A stretch of 7,306 nucleotides of DNA from Candidatus Zixiibacteriota bacterium (GTDB taxonomy: Bacteria > Zixibacteria > MSB-5A5 > GN15 > FEB-12). The notes below the pieces were generated by a model. That model was not told the DNA's origin and did no database searches. It worked only from the letters and a program-made list of their open reading frames with translations. Within the stretch, counting starts at the first letter, position 1. Each line of letters begins with the position of its first letter. The stretch lies in the NCBI GenBank assembly GCA_003641345.1, contig QNAD01000097.1:1-7306 (forward strand), written 5' to 3'. The position numbers were made by a program, and so were the translations under genes. Below, in pieces: positions 6,353 through 7,306 of the stretch.

Positions 6353-6542
6353 ATATTCTCCTTATGCACCAAATGGTTAAACCGACCATCACAAGTCCGA
6401 TATAATTAAAACTGTACGAATGACCGGTACGGGAAAACGGTAGAAGATCTGAAAAAGAAAGTGAATGGCCACCACAACTATTTATCCAGTCATAAAGCAC
6501 TGAAGTTAAAAAAAGAATTAAAACCAGCTTTAGAAGCTTCAT
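6333..6542 (-). CDS. Small two-helix membrane protein (69 aa)
   Basis: No family recognised. The first segment (about 4-18, starting MKLLKLVLILFLT) could be a membrane helix or an uncleaved signal anchor. The second (about 47-60) is followed by RRIYGGR, so both ends probably face the cytosol. The loop between them holds C23 within SCGGHS and several Ser/His residues. The start shares an ATGA with the stop of the gene before it, a 4-nt overlap typical of translational coupling, and its end overlaps the acidic protein gene by 20 nt. This double overlap supports it as a real gene despite its size. Its plan (about 70 aa, two helices, a loop of about 28 residues with a cysteine) resembles the 71-aa protein downstream, although I see no clear sequence similarity between them. 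Confidence 0.65.
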   Translation of the reverse strand: MKLLKLVLILFLTSVLYDWINSCGGHSLSFSDLLPFSRTGHSYSFNYIGLVMVGLTIWCIRRIYGGRSL

Positions 6543-7306
6543 GAGTTAATCTTTCCGTGAGTGATTAAATTACCTGCAAGGACAACTTTAATTTTATTTT
6601 GATAGCTGTCTATTCGGTTGTCATTATTTATTAAATGTTCGAGTTGTTTTTTCATCTTACCGTTTTGAGCGGCTATTATAAATTGATCCGGTATAAGGCT
6701 TGATGAGAAATCTTTGATAATATTTGATATTTCTTTTTCAAGAGGGTAACTGGTAGCTATTTCAATGAAAATTGTTTCATCATTTTTCTGGTAAAGAATA
6801 TCCACCGCTTTACCATTATCAAGTAGATATTCGATTTCAACGTGGTAACCATCTTTGATACCATTTATTTTAAAATGATGAGCAATGAATTGATGGAGAT
6901 ACCCACCTTTTGATTCCCATGTTGGTTTTGTAAGTCCAACTAATTTGTAAGCTTTATCTGTTGGCTCCCAAATAGATGAATGTGTTTTGCCAATCTGAAG
7001 TTTATGCGTTTTGATATATCCGTTTATTTTAAGATCTTTTTTTGTTTTGGATATTATTGAGCCGCTTGTAATTTTAAATAAATTTAAAATTTTCTGCTGA
7101 GATAAAAATGGTACTTTCTGATTTAACCATAGAGTTAAAATCTTTTTGGAGTCAGAAGCCGATTTAGATTCTTTTTGTTTAGGTTTAGGTTTTGGTTTCA
7201 CCGGAGTTTTAGGCTCCGTTTGAGAATTATCAGTATTATTCATAGGTTTATTAGCAGGATGTAAGGGAGTATAATCATGATAAAATATCTTACTCCGTTT
7301 TTCAGA
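6539..7306 (-). CDS. Winged-helix + PD-(D/E)XK-like protein, 5' end beyond the window
   Basis: An ATG at 7243 would give 234 aa, but it has no ribosome site, and the frame stays open for 21 more codons to the right edge (including IFYHDYTPLHPANKP). The gene therefore probably starts outside the window. Numbering from that ATG: a Pro/Lys linker (KPKPKPKQK, 17-25) precedes a winged-helix-like region (about 33-105; KILNLF, then LKINGYIK). Then comes KGGYLHQFIAHHF (H117), E136/E138, AVDIL (D148) and IEIATS (E161), followed by NIIKDF. This resembles the restriction-endonuclease-like domain at the C-terminus of some HerA/coupling-type ATPases of conjugative elements. The PD-(D/E)XK lysine position is alanine (A163), so cutting activity is uncertain. 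The upstream part may be such an ATPase, or just a longer N-terminus. Its stop overlaps the next start (ATGA). Confidence 0.7.
   Translation of the reverse strand, partial: SEKRSKIFYHDYTPLHPANKPMNNTDNSQTEPKTPVKPKPKPKQKESKSASDSKKILTLWLNQKVPFLSQQKILNLFKITSGSIISKTKKDLKINGYIKTHKLQIGKTHSSIWEPTDKAYKLVGLTKPTWESKGGYLHQFIAHHFKINGIKDGYHVEIEYLLDNGKAVDILYQKNDETIFIEIATSYPLEKEISNIIKDFSSSLIPDQFIIAAQNGKMKKQLEHLINNDNRIDSYQNKIKVVLAGNLITHGKINS

Noticed and set aside
6088..6372. 94-codon minus-strand open frame across the acidic protein gene
   Set aside because: Its Met/Lys-rich sequence is the shifted frame of GAA/GAT repeats. The acidic frame has the strong AAGGAG site and a coherent helical protein.
6179..6409. 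76-codon plus-strand open frame, Ile/Phe-rich and membrane-like
   Set aside because: It is antisense to the Asp/Glu run, whose complement reads as Phe/Ile/Ser codons. All other genes are on the minus strand.

Overview
This is a gene-dense, AT-rich bacterial window (G+C roughly one third). Every gene I can support lies on the minus strand and is transcribed from right to left. Genes are tightly packed: there are 4-nt, 20-nt and 22-nt overlaps, a 1-nt gap, and no gap longer than about 100 nt. TGA is used as a stop, which fits the standard bacterial code, and Shine-Dalgarno sites of the AAGGA/GGAGG type are common. I cannot name the organism. The gene content (primase-like protein, excisionase-type helix-turn-helix protein, and a nuclease-fold protein of a type seen with conjugation ATPases) points to accessory DNA such as an integrative element or plasmid, not a core chromosomal locus.

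Layout in transcription order. (1) Right edge: a winged-helix plus PD-(D/E)XK-like protein whose frame stays open to the edge, so its 5' end is probably outside the window. (2) A 69-aa two-helix membrane protein. (3) A 209-aa, extremely acidic, helical protein with a SHOCT-like tail. (4) A 71-aa two-helix membrane protein. (5) A zinc-ribbon protein with a divergent VWA domain. (6) A TerY-like VWA protein with a full MIDAS metal site. (7) Two tandem stem-loops. (8) A membrane-anchored PP2C phosphatase. (9) A protein kinase-zinc knuckle-FHA fusion. (10) A hairpin covering the ribosome site of the next gene. (11) A CHC2/TOPRIM primase-like protein. (12) The start of an excisionase/AlpA-type helix-turn-helix protein, cut by the left edge.

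The centre of the window (4 to 9) is a VWA + PP2C + kinase set, the composition of the TerY-phosphorylation triad (TerY-P) linked in the literature to stress response and phage defence. This version adds a second VWA protein with its own zinc ribbon, an FHA phosphothreonine reader on the kinase, two transmembrane segments on the phosphatase, and an upstream cassette of an acidic protein between two small membrane hairpins. A reasonable model is a membrane-linked phospho-switch: the kinase phosphorylates a partner, the FHA domain reads the mark, the PP2C protein erases it at the membrane, and the VWA proteins act as metal-dependent scaffolds. The parts are read from sequence; how they are wired together is inference.
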